A DNA stretch of 64,000 nucleotides from assembly GCF_006124995.1 (NCBI RefSeq), contig NZ_QEWN01000003.1:38299-102298 (forward strand). Direction: 5' to 3'. The notes beneath the pieces are model-generated. The model was not told the DNA's origin, made no database searches, and saw nothing but the letters and a program-made list of their open reading frames with translations. This document shows, in pieces, positions 26,442 to 35,455 of this stretch. Origin of the DNA: Vibrio sp. Hep-1b-8 (GTDB taxonomy: Bacteria; Pseudomonadota; Gammaproteobacteria; Enterobacterales; Vibrionaceae). The translations under genes were made by a program, and so were the position numbers. Every line of letters starts with the position of its first letter. The stretch's first letter is position 1.

Positions 26442-27089
26442 CTAGAACTTGTAACCGCCGCCAATCATAAATACCCATGGGTCGATGGTTACGTCAGTAG
26501 AGTACTCTTGACCACCCGCTGTGTATTTTGCTGTCGTATCGATATCGGCATACCAAACTGATGCGTTTAAGAACCAGTCATCGTTAAGCATGTAGTCAAC
26601 ACCTACGTTCGCAGCCAGACCCCAAGAATCATCCAGTGACAGGTTGCTTAATCCATTCGTTGTTGCGGTGCTATTTAGCTCTTCATCGAAGAAGACAGTG
26701 TAGTTGATACCGGCACCTACATACGGGCGGATAGCGCTTCCTGCTTCACCGAAGTAGTATTGCAGCATAAAGGTTGGTGGTAGATGTTTGGTCTCTGCTA
26801 CTTCTCCAAGGTTAAGTAGGTTAGTAGAGATACTGTGTGAAAACGGCGTTGCCGCTAGCACTTCAAAACTGATGTTATCAGTAATCATATAACCAAGAGT
26901 CAAACCAAGCTGTACGTTTGAGTCAACTGAAAAAGAGCTTCCAGGAGTATCCAGCACATTGCCACTGCTGTCATTTGGTACAACGGCTGCTAATCCACCA
27001 CGGACCACAAACTCACCTTCTTTGTGAGCAAACGCGTTAGCAGAAGCGAGAGTGGCCAGAACGGCAAGGCTTAAAAGTGTTTTTTTCAT
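26442..27089 (-). CDS. ompW: Outer-membrane protein OmpW
   Basis: 215 aa with a signal peptide (cleavage after NAFA, residue about 21). It has the OmpW eight-stranded barrel pattern: EGEFVVRGGLAAVVPN after the signal, LGYMITDNISFEVLAATPFSH, KHLPPTFMLQYYF, then RPYVGAGINYT, and a terminal aromatic residue (GGGYKF) for barrel assembly. It is thought to admit small hydrophobic molecules across the outer membrane. An FNR-like box upstream (27165-27178) suggests oxygen control, as known for ompW in enterobacteria. Confidence 0.93.
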   Translation of the reverse strand: MKKTLLSLAVLATLASANAFAHKEGEFVVRGGLAAVVPNDSSGNVLDTPGSSFSVDSNVQLGLTLGYMITDNISFEVLAATPFSHSISTNLLNLGEVAETKHLPPTFMLQYYFGEAGSAIRPYVGAGINYTVFFDEELNSTATTNGLSNLSLDDSWGLAANVGVDYMLNDDWFLNASVWYADIDTTAKYTAGGQEYSTDVTIDPWVFMIGGGYKF

Positions 27090-27164
27090 TATTGTTTCCT
27101 TTTGTAGGGTGTTGTTTTATTGAAATATTTGCGCTGGAAAGTAGCACATAAAAACCCTACAAAA

Positions 27165-27178
27165 TTGAGGGAAATCAA
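27165..27178 (-). promoter_or_regulatory. FNR-like site before ompW
   Basis: On the minus strand it reads TTGATTTCCCTCAA, 9 of 10 matches to TTGAT-N4-ATCAA. A -10-like TATGTG/TGCTAC follows at 27141-27150, placing the box near -35 to -40 of the likely start, suitable for FNR activation. CRP/FNR control of ompW is known in related bacteria; this site is my reading. Confidence 0.6.
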
Positions 27179-27285
27179 TTTGTGAAAGTTATTGAGTATT
27201 GATTTATCTTTTTTATTTCAGCGATCACTAAAATTTGCAACATTAATGACATTTATGTAATGCAACTTTTATGTTCATCACACGT

Positions 27286-27312
27286 AAAAAAAGCTCCCTA
27301 AGGAGCTTCTTG
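27286..27312 (-). terminator. Terminator of the M23 endopeptidase gene
   Basis: Minus-strand AAGCTCC / GGAGCTT with a 4-nt loop followed by seven T, just after the stop codon. Confidence 0.88.
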
Positions 27313-28620
27313 TTATGTGGTGGTCTTCGATTTAGGCTGACTTGCCAACTCAATTTCTCTTTGTTTAAGCATCGCATCCCACTCATCTCGTCTGGCTTTA
27401 AAACTCGCCATCTGATTTTTCGGCACTGAATTCGCCATGGGGATGTTTGCTTTCATCGCATTTACTGGACGGCCACGATCAATCAATTCGTAGTGAATAT
27501 GTGGACCCGTCACTCGACCTGTCGCCCCTGATAAGCCAATTCGTTGCCCACGAGACACCTTCTGACCTTTACGTACGAGAATTTTACTCAAGTGTAGGTA
27601 ACGAGTTTTGTAACGACTGCCGTGCTGAATAACAACATAATTACCCGCATAAGGGTGTTTACGCGTCATCACCACCACACCATCTCCCGTCGACACAATC
27701 GGTGTACCAATAGGTACGGCCCAGTCGGTACCATTGTGAGGAGAGACTCGCCCTGTCACTGGGTGCTTACGATTAGGGTTAAATTGAGAACTTAATCGGT
27801 AACGCCCGGTAATTGGTTCGCGTTGGAAAGCTCTCTGTAGGCTATCACCATTGAAATCATAATACTGACCATCACTATGCAGATAAGCCGAAAGCACACG
27901 CCCGCGGTTGTAGATTCTGATAGCCTGGATTTCGCGATTTCCCGTCAGTTGCTCATCGACGAATTGGCGTGATTGGACAACTTCAAACTTATCTCCTGCA
28001 CGTAAATCACGCGCGAAGTTTACTTTGTCTTTAAGTAGATTCACGACCTGTTCAATCTCACTCTTACCCAAGCCAAGGGCATTGACTGACTGAGAAAAAC
28101 TGCCGTTGATTTCACCTACTAATGCAAAAGACTTCCACTCACCTGGAATTTTTACATCCGTGAACTCGTATTCACCATCATCAACTCGTGTATAAACTGC
28201 ACGCTCCACCAAGCTGAACTCTAGCTCCATTTTTGCCAGATGCTTACTCTCCTCGTCTCGCCAGAAACGTAAGGTGTTTCCTGGTTTGAGCGTATCCAGA
28301 GCAAGATAGTTGAGGTCGGTTTCCATGATTTTCATCAGTTCGCTGTAACCAAAGCCTAACTGATTAAATATGCTACTCAAGTTATCACCAGCTTGAATAA
28401 CATACTCGTAATCCGGCACATCACGTGCAATATCCGTATCGATCAGCAAGCGATCAACCAAAGTTGACTCAGGTAGGGAGAGATCAATGGTGCGTTGGTA
28501 TCGACCATGTTGCGAAGTACTTGCTACCGCAATTGCCGCGAGGATCGGCAAACTCAATACCATCAGCTTTTTCGGCCTCGATAGCTCTTGGAAGCGAGAC
28601 TTCAAACTTCTAGTTTGCAC
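27313..28620 (-). CDS. shyA: M23 peptidoglycan DD-endopeptidase, MepM/ShyA type
   Basis: 435 aa, usual length for ShyA/MepM. An N-terminal membrane anchor or signal (about 19-36), a LysM-like domain 1 (DYEYVIQAGDNLSSIFNQLG), a second regulatory domain, and a C-terminal LytM/M23 catalytic domain are visible. The zinc ligands lie in SPHNGTDWAVPIGTPI (H...D) and GPHIHYEL (HxH), so it is predicted active. It cleaves peptide cross-links so the wall can grow; ShyA is the main housekeeping endopeptidase in V. cholerae. The start is GTG, with a weak AGGT site. Confidence 0.9.
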   Translation of the reverse strand: MQTRSLKSRFQELSRPKKLMVLSLPILAAIAVASTSQHGRYQRTIDLSLPESTLVDRLLIDTDIARDVPDYEYVIQAGDNLSSIFNQLGFGYSELMKIMETDLNYLALDTLKPGNTLRFWRDEESKHLAKMELEFSLVERAVYTRVDDGEYEFTDVKIPGEWKSFALVGEINGSFSQSVNALGLGKSEIEQVVNLLKDKVNFARDLRAGDKFEVVQSRQFVDEQLTGNREIQAIRIYNRGRVLSAYLHSDGQYYDFNGDSLQRAFQREPITGRYRLSSQFNPNRKHPVTGRVSPHNGTDWAVPIGTPIVSTGDGVVVMTRKHPYAGNYVVIQHGSRYKTRYLHLSKILVRKGQKVSRGQRIGLSGATGRVTGPHIHYELIDRGRPVNAMKANIPMANSVPKNQMASFKARRDEWDAMLKQREIELASQPKSKTTT

Positions 28621-28702
28621 AATTTGACCTATAAATCGAAATAAACAAAGCCCTAAGAGTACAAATTTGTCTCAGGCTTGTCACCTGTCAATTGTCAGGT
28701 TT

Positions 28703-28739
28703 ACAACAAAAGGCGCGCTATGCGCCTTGTTGTTTTTTT
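28703..28739. terminator. Bidirectional terminator upstream of shyA
   Basis: ACAACAAaAGGCGC pairs with GCGCCTTGTTGT (one bulge), 5-nt loop, with seven T on the plus side and TTTTG on the minus side. It ends the minus-strand CBM48 gene before shyA. Confidence 0.8.
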
Positions 28740-28768
28740 GTACAAAACTTATTTTTTCCTGTCAGAAC

Positions 28769-29068
28769 TTACTGATAAGTAGAAATTAGCCCGTTATCTT
28801 CACCGAAACCATTTGGACGATAAAGATCGGCAGCAGGATCGTTCACCCACCGTTCTTCATCGATCAAATACCGAAACTCGAATTCTTGGTCTTTAGGTAG
28901 ACGAGTTTTGAATTTATATGACTTAGATTTGGCCACTTTTTTCATGGCGAGCGGCTGCCAATCAAGAAAATCCGCGACAATCGCCACACTATGCCCAACC
29001 TCATCCGCCGCAAACTCAAAAGTTACTTCAACTTCATCCTTGGTTTTAAAGAAACGCTTATTGATCAT
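28769..29068 (-). CDS. CBM48/isoamylase-early-set domain protein, 99 aa
   Basis: A single carbohydrate-binding module of the AMPK/glycogen-binding type: VTFEFAADEVGHSVAIVADFLDW matches the family pattern VxLxGdFNdW, followed by LPKDQEFEFRYLIDEERWVNDP. Many vibrios have such a stand-alone protein. The role is unknown; binding of glycogen or another alpha-glucan is the family expectation. GGAGTGATAT before the ATG is a good ribosome site. Confidence 0.85.
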   Translation of the reverse strand: MINKRFFKTKDEVEVTFEFAADEVGHSVAIVADFLDWQPLAMKKVAKSKSYKFKTRLPKDQEFEFRYLIDEERWVNDPAADLYRPNGFGEDNGLISTYQ

Positions 29069-29157
29069 ATATCACTCCATTAACACAATTAAAATCCATC
29101 TCATAACGGGTTAGGCAGTTCAATGTCTTTGATAGCACGCTTAACAAATTGATTGGT

Positions 29158-29769
29158 TTAGCGCAGTTCTAAGCTATCTTGCTCAGTTAACTTGAACAGT
29201 ATAGTGGTTATTTGTGACGGTTCCTCAGCCATAGACTGATTCGCTTCACGTTCCAATAGCTTAATAGTAATCAATCTATCAACAGCGGAAATTTCAGCCA
29301 CTTTAATTCGATCACCTAACAATGCTCCGCCGTTGATGATCATGCGTTGTCTAAACTCGTCATACTTTGAAACTGCAAGATAATAGAACACCCCTGACCC
29401 CTGATTGCTAACCGCAAGAATCACAGCATAGGTGGTGTCATTTAACTTAACGATTTGTTCTGTGTTTATCGCAACGCGACCTCGGACTGCGCCATCCTCA
29501 TAACTACCTGCCGCGATTGGTCGATGTTCTAGATCTTCTATGAAGGTAAACGCATTGCTGTCAGGCACTTTGACTGTCCATGGATTGGTTGTCTTAATGC
29601 CAAAAACTTGCGCCATAATGGCATTATTTTGCGGCCCTTGATTGGGAAATTTGGCTAGAATTTCTTCATCTGTAAGGCTGAAACGATAGATGCCTGCAAC
29701 CGTGACTATAATTAGCAATACAACAGGAATCAAAAGGATGAGGGGAATCGGTAATAAGCGTTTTTTCAT
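29158..29769 (-). CDS. Membrane-anchored protein of unknown function, 203 aa
   Basis: A short basic N-terminus (MKKRL) precedes one strong membrane helix (about residues 6-27); the rest, mostly beta-rich, would face the periplasm. No catalytic motif is recognised. The ATG is preceded by a weak site, and the gene is alone between the CBM48 gene and the truncated GFA ORF. Family not recognised. Confidence 0.7.
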   Translation of the reverse strand: MKKRLLPIPLILLIPVVLLIIVTVAGIYRFSLTDEEILAKFPNQGPQNNAIMAQVFGIKTTNPWTVKVPDSNAFTFIEDLEHRPIAAGSYEDGAVRGRVAINTEQIVKLNDTTYAVILAVSNQGSGVFYYLAVSKYDEFRQRMIINGGALLGDRIKVAEISAVDRLITIKLLEREANQSMAEEPSQITTILFKLTEQDSLELR

Positions 29770-29840
29770 CGGGTTATCAATTTTATTGGAATCATAGAAT
29801 AATCAAACAGCATGTTAGCAGGCTACCGCAAGGAGATAAA

Positions 29841-29969
29841 ATGGAACAACAGCATAAAATTAGAATAGCTGACTGTAGCTGTGGTCAAGATAATTTGGTT
29901 TGTCGTGGAGAACCTGAGCGTAGTTCAGTTTGTCATTGTTTTGAATGCCAGATGGAACGCTATCTTTAG
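29841..29969 (+). pseudogene. GFA-family (glutathione-dependent formaldehyde-activating-like) remnant, 42 aa
   Basis: The ORF has the opening of a GFA protein: CSCGQDNLVCRGEPERSSVCHCFECQ carries the CxCG and CHCxxC zinc motifs in 26 residues, then it ends abruptly with MERYL and a stop. Complete GFA proteins are about 120-140 aa and continue RTGS after CHCxxCQ, with a third Cys pair later. An AAGGAGATAAA ribosome site is intact. Either the gene lost its middle or it ends early; downstream DNA shows no remaining GFA sequence. Zinc ligands of the second site are missing, so activity is improbable. Confidence 0.7.
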
Positions 29970-30058
29970 TTATCTTTGATCAACTTTTGACTTCGATTTT
30001 TCCTATCGACAAACGCGAACTCGCTCTATAATTGCGCCTTAGATCTAAGGAGCAACTT

Positions 30059-30730
30059 TTGATTTCCAAACTTCCACGCTGGGTAGAATATGGAGCGTTT
30101 CTACTCGCCTTACTCGCAGGCATTGTAAACGCAATAGGATTGCTAGGTTTTCAACATCAGGCTGTATCGCATATTTCTGGTACCGTCACCCTGCTTGGCA
30201 CCTCAATCGAAGCCTTTGATCAGCAAACAGGCCACCTTTTACTTATCTTACTGAGCTTTCTGATTGGCGCGGTGCTAAGTGGTATTTTTATTGAGAGTAC
30301 GGCACTCAAACTCGGGCGACGCTATGGCGTGGCACTCTGCTTTGAAAGCTTGCTGCTTTTTGGCGCTTACATTCTGTTGCAAGAAAACATCACCGCAGGG
30401 CAATACTTAGCTTCCGCTGCTTGTGGTTTACAAAACGCGATGATCACAACGTTTAGCGGAGCAGTGGTACGCACGACGCACATGACCGGCATCATCACTG
30501 ACCTTGGCATCATGATTGGCGCGAAGCTTCGGGGTGAATCATTCGATTATCGCAAAGCGAAACTCTTCATGTTTATCTTCTGTGGATTTTTATCCGGTGG
30601 CATCATCGGTGCCAAGCTGTTCGCATATTATGCAATCGGTGCCCTTGCTGCTCCAATCATACTGGCTCTATGCCTTGCAATAGCTTACTGGGTCTTTATT
30701 TCAAGCCATCCAACTCGAGCTCAACCCTAA
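30059..30730 (+). CDS. DUF1275 (YoaK-like) membrane protein
   Basis: 223 aa from a TTG start at 30059, chosen because AAGGAG stands 6 bp before it; the longer frame starts with another TTG at 30032 that lacks a site. Six predicted membrane helices. Family features: GIVNAIGLLGFQHQAVSHISGT near the N-terminus, ACGLQNAMITTFSGAVVRTTHMTG in the middle. Function of DUF1275 proteins is not established. Confidence 0.85.
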   Translation: MISKLPRWVEYGAFLLALLAGIVNAIGLLGFQHQAVSHISGTVTLLGTSIEAFDQQTGHLLLILLSFLIGAVLSGIFIESTALKLGRRYGVALCFESLLLFGAYILLQENITAGQYLASAACGLQNAMITTFSGAVVRTTHMTGIITDLGIMIGAKLRGESFDYRKAKLFMFIFCGFLSGGIIGAKLFAYYAIGALAAPIILALCLAIAYWVFISSHPTRAQP

Positions 30731-30963
30731 CTGACACTTGAAACATTAGAGTAAACAATTTAACATCCGCAACACATTTAGCCATCAACGGTAAAATTAT
30801 TGACATTTTTCGTTGAATATTTAGCGATTTTTATTGAATAGTATTGCAAGAACTATGGAAAGCCATTAACCTTGCTCAGATTTGATAATATATGGATGTT
30901 TAGTGAATAACTATGCCAACAAGGTTGGTTTAGGTATTACACTAGTTGTAACTCGAGAAACTT

Positions 30964-32334
30964 ATGCAAGACAGCGCACAAACGATGAAGCAAGTGAATA
31001 GTAAAGGCAATTTTTGGATGTTTTTTATTCCATCCCTACTTGGCCTTTTTGTTTTTATGGCACCGATTAGCTATCAGGGTGATATTACCATCCCTGTGGC
31101 TGTATTAGCTAAATCCATCCAAGCCGTATTTGGCGATTACCTAGTTGCTATGGTCACAACGATCATCGCATTTATGGCTGCAGCCTCAGCTTTATGTCGA
31201 ATTAAGACACCCGCTTTTATTGCCAAGAGTAATTTCTTAAACAGCTTGTTTAACCCAAGCCCATTGTGGCTGGCGGTACGCTTGATTGGCGGTGCAGCTG
31301 TTGTAATGACGTTTTTCCAAATTGGTCCTAAAGCAATTTGGGAAGAGAATACTGGCGGCTTAGTACTTGAAGGTTTGCTTCCTACTCTATTTTCAGTGTT
31401 CATTTTCGCAGGCTTACTCCTTCCTCTACTCCTTAATTTTGGCCTGTTAGAGCTATTCGGCACTCTTCTTAGCAAAGTTATGCGTCCTGTGTTCAACCTA
31501 CCGGGTCGCAGTGCTATCGACTGTATGGCTTCATGGCTAGGCGATGGTTCAGTAGGTATTCTTCTGACCAGCAAGCAGTACGAAAACAAATTCTACACCC
31601 AACGCGAAGCGGCAGTTGTAGGTACAACTTTTTCTGCGGTTTCCATTACCTTTAGCCTTGTTGTTATTGCTCAAGTGGAGTTGGAACATCTGTTCTTGCC
31701 TTTCTATGGCGCTATCTGTTTGGCTGGTATCGTCGCAGCGGTGATCATCCCTCGCCTTCCACCACTTAGCTACAAAAAAGATGCCTTCATCGATGGCTCT
31801 AAGCCAAGTGAAGATGCAGATGCAATCCCTGAAGGTCACACAAGTTTTTCTTGGGGTATGGAACTGGCACTTAACAAAGCGAGCCAAGTTAAGTCAGTTA
31901 AAAGTGTATTCCAAGAAGGCGTCCACAATGCTATCGATATGGTATTTGGCGTACTGCCTGTTGTTATGGGCTTGGGCACTATCGCACTAATTATCGCTGA
32001 ATACACTTCGGTATTTAGCTTCTTAGGCCAACCTTTTATCCCATTCCTTGAGCTACTCGGTATTCCTGAAGCAGCCGCGGCATCCGAAACCATGGTTGTA
32101 GGCTTTGCTGACATGTTTATCCCTGCAATCCTAGCAGCATCAATAGACAACGAGATGACTCGATTTGTTATCGCAGCGATGTCTGTTACTCAGTTAATTT
32201 ACATGTCTGAAGTGGGTGCTCTGCTGCTAGGTAGCCGTATCCCTGTGAATATCTTTGAGCTGTTCGCAATCTTCATTTTGCGCACTCTTATCACATTACC
32301 TGTTATTGCAGCGGTTGCTCACCTGATTTTCTAA
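30964..32334 (+). CDS. YjiH family membrane protein (nucleoside-recognition/Gate domain)
   Basis: 456 aa with about ten membrane segments. The Gate (nucleoside recognition) domain appears twice, around residues 140-240 (SAIDCMASWLGDGSVGILLTSKQYE) and 330-430 (ETMVVGFADMFIPAILA). YjiH proteins are presumed transporters of unknown substrate. It stands alone, with a 233-bp upstream region and a strong terminator after it. Confidence 0.85.
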   Translation: MQDSAQTMKQVNSKGNFWMFFIPSLLGLFVFMAPISYQGDITIPVAVLAKSIQAVFGDYLVAMVTTIIAFMAAASALCRIKTPAFIAKSNFLNSLFNPSPLWLAVRLIGGAAVVMTFFQIGPKAIWEENTGGLVLEGLLPTLFSVFIFAGLLLPLLLNFGLLELFGTLLSKVMRPVFNLPGRSAIDCMASWLGDGSVGILLTSKQYENKFYTQREAAVVGTTFSAVSITFSLVVIAQVELEHLFLPFYGAICLAGIVAAVIIPRLPPLSYKKDAFIDGSKPSEDADAIPEGHTSFSWGMELALNKASQVKSVKSVFQEGVHNAIDMVFGVLPVVMGLGTIALIIAEYTSVFSFLGQPFIPFLELLGIPEAAAASETMVVGFADMFIPAILAASIDNEMTRFVIAAMSVTQLIYMSEVGALLLGSRIPVNIFELFAIFILRTLITLPVIAAVAHLIF

Positions 32335-32360
32335 TCCGCACCGTTTCTGTCGTAATGAAC

Positions 32361-32387
32361 AAAGCCCCTTTTAGGGGCTTTGTTGTT
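32361..32387 (+). terminator. Terminator after the yjiH-like gene
   Basis: AAAGCCCCT / AGGGGCTTT with a 3-nt loop, followed by TGTTGTT, 27 bp after the stop codon. Confidence 0.85.
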
Positions 32388-32505
32388 CATCATATCCAAC
32401 AGCACCCTCGTCATCTCTCACTGTTCGCCTAAAAGCTTTCTAATTCATCAGTTCTCATAATATAATTAATGACATTTATCTAAATAGATAATCCAAGGAG
32501 AGCTT

Positions 32506-32991
32506 ATGAGGTGGTATTGGGCTGCATTGTTGTCCTCGATTTTGAGTTTCCAAACATTGGGCTCTCAGTTGGTCATTCGTGCAGCAGATCAACAACCTAT
32601 TGTTCTTACCCATGAACAAGTCACATCTCTCTTTCCACCAACGAGCTTTACCACCAGCCTCCCTTGGTTCGAAGATAAGAAAGACATTACTGGATTCAAG
32701 GTTTCTGATCTCCTAACACACCTTGGAATTAACGACGCTTTTTCTGTCTCTTTCCTTGCACTCAATGACTACGCGGCTAGCTCACAAATCAAAGATATCA
32801 AAAAGTATCAGCCTATTGTGGCGTATCAGATAGACGATCAACCCATTAAAGTTAGAAATAAAGGTCCTTATTGGCTGGTCTTTAATTTAGACCAATACCC
32901 AGAAATTGATAATGCTGTTTTCCACGCTCAAATGGTGTGGCAAATAGACGAGATACTCATACATAGAAACCAAGATGTGGCAGCGCAATAA
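32506..32991 (+). CDS. Periplasmic protein with a molybdopterin-oxidoreductase-like fold, 161 aa
   Basis: A signal peptide (residues 1-19, ending GS-QL) is followed by a short domain resembling the sulfite-oxidase/molybdopterin-binding fold but lacking its cofactor Cys: FTTSLPWFEDKKDITGFKVSDLLTHLG, then LNDYAASSQIKDIKKYQPIVAYQIDDQP, then GPYWLVFNLDQYPE. Proteins like this often stand beside signalling enzymes. The gene overlaps the following diguanylate cyclase by 17 bp, so it is probably the periplasmic sensor or partner of that enzyme. AAGGAGAGCTT precedes the ATG. Confidence 0.75.
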   Translation: MRWYWAALLSSILSFQTLGSQLVIRAADQQPIVLTHEQVTSLFPPTSFTTSLPWFEDKKDITGFKVSDLLTHLGINDAFSVSFLALNDYAASSQIKDIKKYQPIVAYQIDDQPIKVRNKGPYWLVFNLDQYPEIDNAVFHAQMVWQIDEILIHRNQDVAAQ

Positions 32992-34078
32992 TTACAACCA
33001 ATCATCCGCTATTCTCAAAAGGGCCAAGTATTTACTGCTCTTGCTCAGTCTTGTGGTCATCATCGCGAATCTCTACTTTCTTAGTGCGACTCGACAACAC
33101 GCTCAGTCCTACAGCGAACAGCAAAATCAAGCTACATGGTTTTTATTCCAACTGAGTAAGGAGTTTTCGGAGCTCAATTCCATTCTTCCTTTTGCGGCAA
33201 CGGATGAGGATTATCATCAACGAGCCCTGCTTAAGTACGAGCTCACTTGGAGTCGTTTTGATCTCCTTCTGACCAGTAGAGAAGCGGATACCTACATTGC
33301 GTTACCGGGAGCAAGAGTTTTCTTTTTGACACTATTTAGCCAATTCAAAGCACTCGAATCCCGTCTGGAACTTCTTAATCATCCTGATTACGTAGAGAAG
33401 GTCAGTGACGAGTTCAACATTCTTTACATGTCTATGATTCAGTATGTAAACACCAATTTTCGCATCAAGAGTCCGCTCTATCGCGATCAGATGAAGCAAG
33501 CACAGAATCTTAACGATATCCAGTTTGCCTCCTTGATGTTGCTTGTGTTGTGCGTCTGTCTAGCAATGTACATCTTCCATAAAGAGTCGGAGTACCATAA
33601 GCAACTCTCTCTCACAGATTCGCTAACAGGTATTGCTAATCGTTTGGCGATGTTTAGTGAATTAAAACGGAGAACAGATTCTGATACACCATTCAGTATT
33701 TTGCTACTTGACCTAAATAAATTTAAGCAAATCAACGATTATCATGGACACTATGCTGGGGATCAGGTACTTAAAGCAGTCACTAGGCGCTTAAGTCGTC
33801 TCGGGCTAGAATGCTACCGAATTGGTGGTGATGAATTTGCCGTCATATCAAATCAAACTGATCTGGCTGTAATAAATAAGACAATCGATACAATCCATCA
33901 AAACGTATTCAAACCAATTAAAATCAAAGATGGCACGCAATTCGAATTAACCACTAGCATCGGTATCGCTCGATATCCAGAAGATTCACTTAATGTCGCT
34001 GAGTTGTTAACCCATGCAGACCTAAGCATGTATTCCGACAAACGATCACACGAAATACATGCCGTCAGCAATCACTAA
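32975..34078 (+). CDS. Membrane diguanylate cyclase (GGDEF)
   Basis: 367 aa. Two membrane helices (about 16-37 and 183-203) enclose a helical periplasmic sensor domain of about 145 residues; the C-terminal GGDEF domain has an intact active site, YRIGGDEFAVI, and SLTDSLTGIANR at its start. The inhibitory RxxD site is missing (RLGL), so product feedback is unlikely. It makes c-di-GMP. Its overlap with the preceding periplasmic protein implies that protein feeds it a signal, and it converges with the sigma-54 regulator of the Fap-like operon, a candidate c-di-GMP target. Confidence 0.9.
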   Translation: MWQRNNYNQSSAILKRAKYLLLLLSLVVIIANLYFLSATRQHAQSYSEQQNQATWFLFQLSKEFSELNSILPFAATDEDYHQRALLKYELTWSRFDLLLTSREADTYIALPGARVFFLTLFSQFKALESRLELLNHPDYVEKVSDEFNILYMSMIQYVNTNFRIKSPLYRDQMKQAQNLNDIQFASLMLLVLCVCLAMYIFHKESEYHKQLSLTDSLTGIANRLAMFSELKRRTDSDTPFSILLLDLNKFKQINDYHGHYAGDQVLKAVTRRLSRLGLECYRIGGDEFAVISNQTDLAVINKTIDTIHQNVFKPIKIKDGTQFELTTSIGIARYPEDSLNVAELLTHADLSMYSDKRSHEIHAVSNH

Positions 34079-35436
34079 TTGAGGCCTCTCGCCCTAACCA
34101 ATGCTGATCTTAGGTCGTACTTTTCTATAATCCGGTAGGCGGTCGCTCTTGATATTCCTAAATATTTCGAGGCTTCTAGGACATTACCTTCATAAAGGAG
34201 TAAGGCATCACGTAAGCTTTCACCTTTATGACCGTTGTTAGGTGTAGAAAACTCCACATTGGCGGATATATCAAGATCTTGTGCTGAAATCACTCCAATG
34301 TCGTTCATCAGCACGGCACGCTTAACAATATTGATTAGTTCCCTTACATTTCCCGGCCAATGGTACCCAAGCAATCTTTGCCTTGCTCCCTCATTAAAAT
34401 GAGAGACGTTACAATTATATTCAGCACTAAACTTTTTCATAAAAAATTCAGCCAAGACTAATATGTCCTGATCTCGCTCTCTTAACGCTGGTACATTAAC
34501 CCGAAGCACATTCAATCTAAAGTAGAGATCTTGTCGGAAACGGCCTTCCCTAATCGCTTGTTCCAAATCAACGTGAGTTGCCGCAACCACCCGCACATTT
34601 ACCCTGACCGGCTCATGACCTCCTAGTACGTCGATCGTTCCTTCTTGAAGAAACCGCAGCAAATTGGCTTGCTGAGTTAGGGGCAAGTCACCAATTTCAT
34701 CCAAAAATAGTGTGCCATTATGTGCTAGCGCAATTTTACCCGTCCGGCTTGTGCTGGCTCCTGTGAAAGCCCCCTTTTCATGACCAAATAACTCAGAATG
34801 AACTAACTGTTCATTCAAAGCACCACAGTTCACCGCTACAAATGCCTCATTCGCTCGTGAGGATGCATCATGAATAGCTCTAGCAACTAATTCTTTACCT
34901 GTACCACTTTCACCACAAATTAGCGTGTTAACGTCCGTTGGCGCAACTTTGCCTATTTGTCGTTTCAGACGATGTACAACAGGAGAATCACCAATCAACG
35001 CTGTCGTCTTAACTTCAACAACATTTACTTTCGATTTTGTCAGTGAGTTGCTCTTCAAATCGAGCATTCCTAATTGATGACCTAGAGTTTTCACTACCAT
35101 TTCTTTAGGCAAAGGACTGGTGTAATAATCAACACAATAGTATGAAATATAGTTGAGATCTTCACAGGTCATCAGCTCTCTTTGAGATTTGTCCAAGTAA
35201 GCAATAGTGCGAACTCCCAAGCCGATTCCATGGAGTACTTCTAATTGTTTACATTGGTATCGACCACATGAAAAGTCGAATACAACCACAAGTCTGTGTA
35301 CATTCTTTAATATCTCTTTCGCAGTATCAACCGATGCTACAATTCGATAACTCCATCCCTGAGCAGACAAAATTCCTGACCATAGTTGATGATCACGCGA
35401 AATAACTAATATCGATACCGCTTGTTCTTCTCGCAT
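34075..35436 (-). CDS. Sigma-54-dependent transcriptional activator, VpsR/FleQ-like
   Basis: 453 aa from the ATG at 35436 (GAAGG 8 bp upstream), 20 bp after the fapF-like stop. An N-terminal receiver-like domain (about 1-120) lacks the usual phosphate-accepting Asp pattern and contains LGHQLGMLDL, as in V. cholerae VpsR. The AAA+ domain (about 145-380) has Walker A GESGTGKE, the sigma-54-contacting loop GAFTGA, Walker B LFLDEIGDLP and the R-finger region. A Fis-type HTH ends the protein (VLEASKYLGISRATAYRIIEKY). Unlike VpsR it keeps GAFTGA, so it can activate RpoN promoters, such as the one before the Fap-like operon. c-di-GMP binding is an inference from the VpsR/FleQ relation. Confidence 0.88.
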   Translation of the reverse strand: MREEQAVSILVISRDHQLWSGILSAQGWSYRIVASVDTAKEILKNVHRLVVVFDFSCGRYQCKQLEVLHGIGLGVRTIAYLDKSQRELMTCEDLNYISYYCVDYYTSPLPKEMVVKTLGHQLGMLDLKSNSLTKSKVNVVEVKTTALIGDSPVVHRLKRQIGKVAPTDVNTLICGESGTGKELVARAIHDASSRANEAFVAVNCGALNEQLVHSELFGHEKGAFTGASTSRTGKIALAHNGTLFLDEIGDLPLTQQANLLRFLQEGTIDVLGGHEPVRVNVRVVAATHVDLEQAIREGRFRQDLYFRLNVLRVNVPALRERDQDILVLAEFFMKKFSAEYNCNVSHFNEGARQRLLGYHWPGNVRELINIVKRAVLMNDIGVISAQDLDISANVEFSTPNNGHKGESLRDALLLYEGNVLEASKYLGISRATAYRIIEKYDLRSALVRARGLN

Positions 35437-35455
35437 AATAATACCTTCATCACCT

